From VRUE01 sp963727465 (lineage in GTDB: Bacteria > Actinomycetota > Thermoleophilia > Solirubrobacterales > 70-9), in NCBI GenBank assembly GCA_963727465.1, contig CAVSGL010000018.1:1-64000 (forward strand): a DNA stretch of 64,000 nucleotides, read 5' to 3'. This document shows positions 63,767 through 64,000 of the stretch, in pieces. The number at the start of each line of letters is the position of its first letter. Position 1 is the first letter of the stretch. The notes under the pieces were generated by a model. The model was not told the DNA's origin and did no database searches. It saw only the letters and a list, made by a program, of their open reading frames with translations. A program made the translations under genes and the position numbers.

Positions 63767-64000
63767 CGTTTCCGTGGGTGAAGTAAGGCAGTGAGCGGAA
63801 GGCGCACGCCGCTCCACGCCTAGGTTTCCGGCTGTCAGAAGGCTGGAAATCGAAAGGAGCGGAAACGACGTGCGCAAGGAGAGGGTATGGGCACGCCTGC
63901 TCGGGTTGGAGCGGGCGGTCGTCGAAAGCGTGGAGATCGACGACAACGGGCAGGTGGTGGTGGCGGTCAGGCCGCACCATCGGGAGCGAGATTGCTGCGG
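63756..64000 (+). mobile_element. Left end of an ISL3-family insertion sequence
   Basis: The sequence from 63756 (GGCGCTATTGACGTTTCCG, then TGGGTGA) resembles the ISL3 terminal repeat, whose usual form is GGCTCTTC...CCGTGGGTGA. About 110 nt inside, a transposase frame begins. The right end lies beyond the window. If intact, an 8-bp target copy should follow it; the left copy would be CCTTGTCT (63748-63755). Confidence 0.65.
63870..64000 (+). CDS. ISL3-family transposase, N-terminal part
   Basis: The frame from GTG 63870 encodes RKERVWARLLGLERAVVES, then VEIDDNGQVVVAVRPHHRERD, which matches the N-terminus of ISL3 transposases before their zinc-binding cysteines; DCCG at the window edge is where those begin. 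AAAGGAG lies 10 nt upstream. The rest, including the DDE domain, is outside the window. Confidence 0.8.
   Translation, partial: MRKERVWARLLGLERAVVESVEIDDNGQVVVAVRPHHRERDCC

Overview
The window is a high-GC, gene-dense bacterial chromosome segment. GTG starts, many -10 boxes 6-10 nt from the start codon, a large-type SRP RNA, MMPL transporters, a class E succinate dehydrogenase and a GH65/phosphoglucomutase pair suggest a deep-branching actinobacterium. Thermoleophilia/Solirubrobacterales is my best guess, from gene content only. I see no rRNA, CRISPR array or prophage.

Layout. 1-6.4 kb: tRNA-Val, a CPA2-type antiporter, the SRP RNA, an RCK-like membrane protein, a two-gene ABC exporter and a membrane glycosyltransferase-like protein. 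6.4-9.3 kb: the dnaX-ybaB-recR replication/repair cluster. 9.4-13.6 kb: a secreted alpha/beta-hydrolase, a degenerate GGDEF protein, the 3' remnant of a DUF4143-type ATPase and a MerR-like regulator. 13.6-18.3 kb: a PadR-MMPL-DUF202 operon with a perfect palindromic operator, then a 500-bp accessory patch with an inverted repeat, a small ORF and a candidate structured RNA, next to a HEPN/Abi-like gene. 18.3-20.7 kb: lysC-asd. 20.7-26.7 kb: a metzincin, a CBS protein, an ArsB/NhaD-type transporter and a disaccharide phosphorylase/beta-phosphoglucomutase operon. 26.7-28.5 kb: HipAB. 28.5-33.6 kb: a second CPA2 antiporter and the sdhA-sdhB-CCG operon. 33.6-38.8 kb: an M28 peptidase, a site-2 protease with CBS domains, an AAA ATPase and a nuclease-fold-like protein. 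38.8-42.7 kb: an AidB-like dehydrogenase and icd-mdh. 42.7-48.7 kb: small DNA-binding and stress genes, hsp20-lon and a GT39-like protein. 48.8-53.7 kb: TetR-MMPL and an amidase. 53.7-63.2 kb: a HigBA-like pair, an R2lox-SCP2 fusion, a NYN nuclease, an acyl-CoA ligase, an FKBP lipoprotein, an AlkZ-like protein, an MFS transporter and a nucleotidyltransferase pair. 63.3-64 kb: a short membrane gene cut by the left end of an ISL3-type insertion sequence that runs off the window.

How the genes work together. icd, mdh and the sdh operon supply TCA-cycle steps. lysC and asd open the aspartate pathway. The GH65 enzyme and PgmB would turn a disaccharide plus phosphate into glucose plus glucose-6-phosphate. 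hsp20 and lon overlap and form a protein quality-control unit. PadR and TetR genes each sit beside an MMPL exporter and a palindrome.

Most noteworthy signals: two dispersed elements of about 115 nt (34796-34915 and 42722-42831) with a conserved core inside outer stems that differ in sequence but keep pairing; a pseudoknot-rich RNA candidate at 16939-17083; a repeat-hairpin family with the loop CCGCTATGCG; an operator shared by an intact ATPase gene and a decayed one; and an R2lox-SCP2 fusion.
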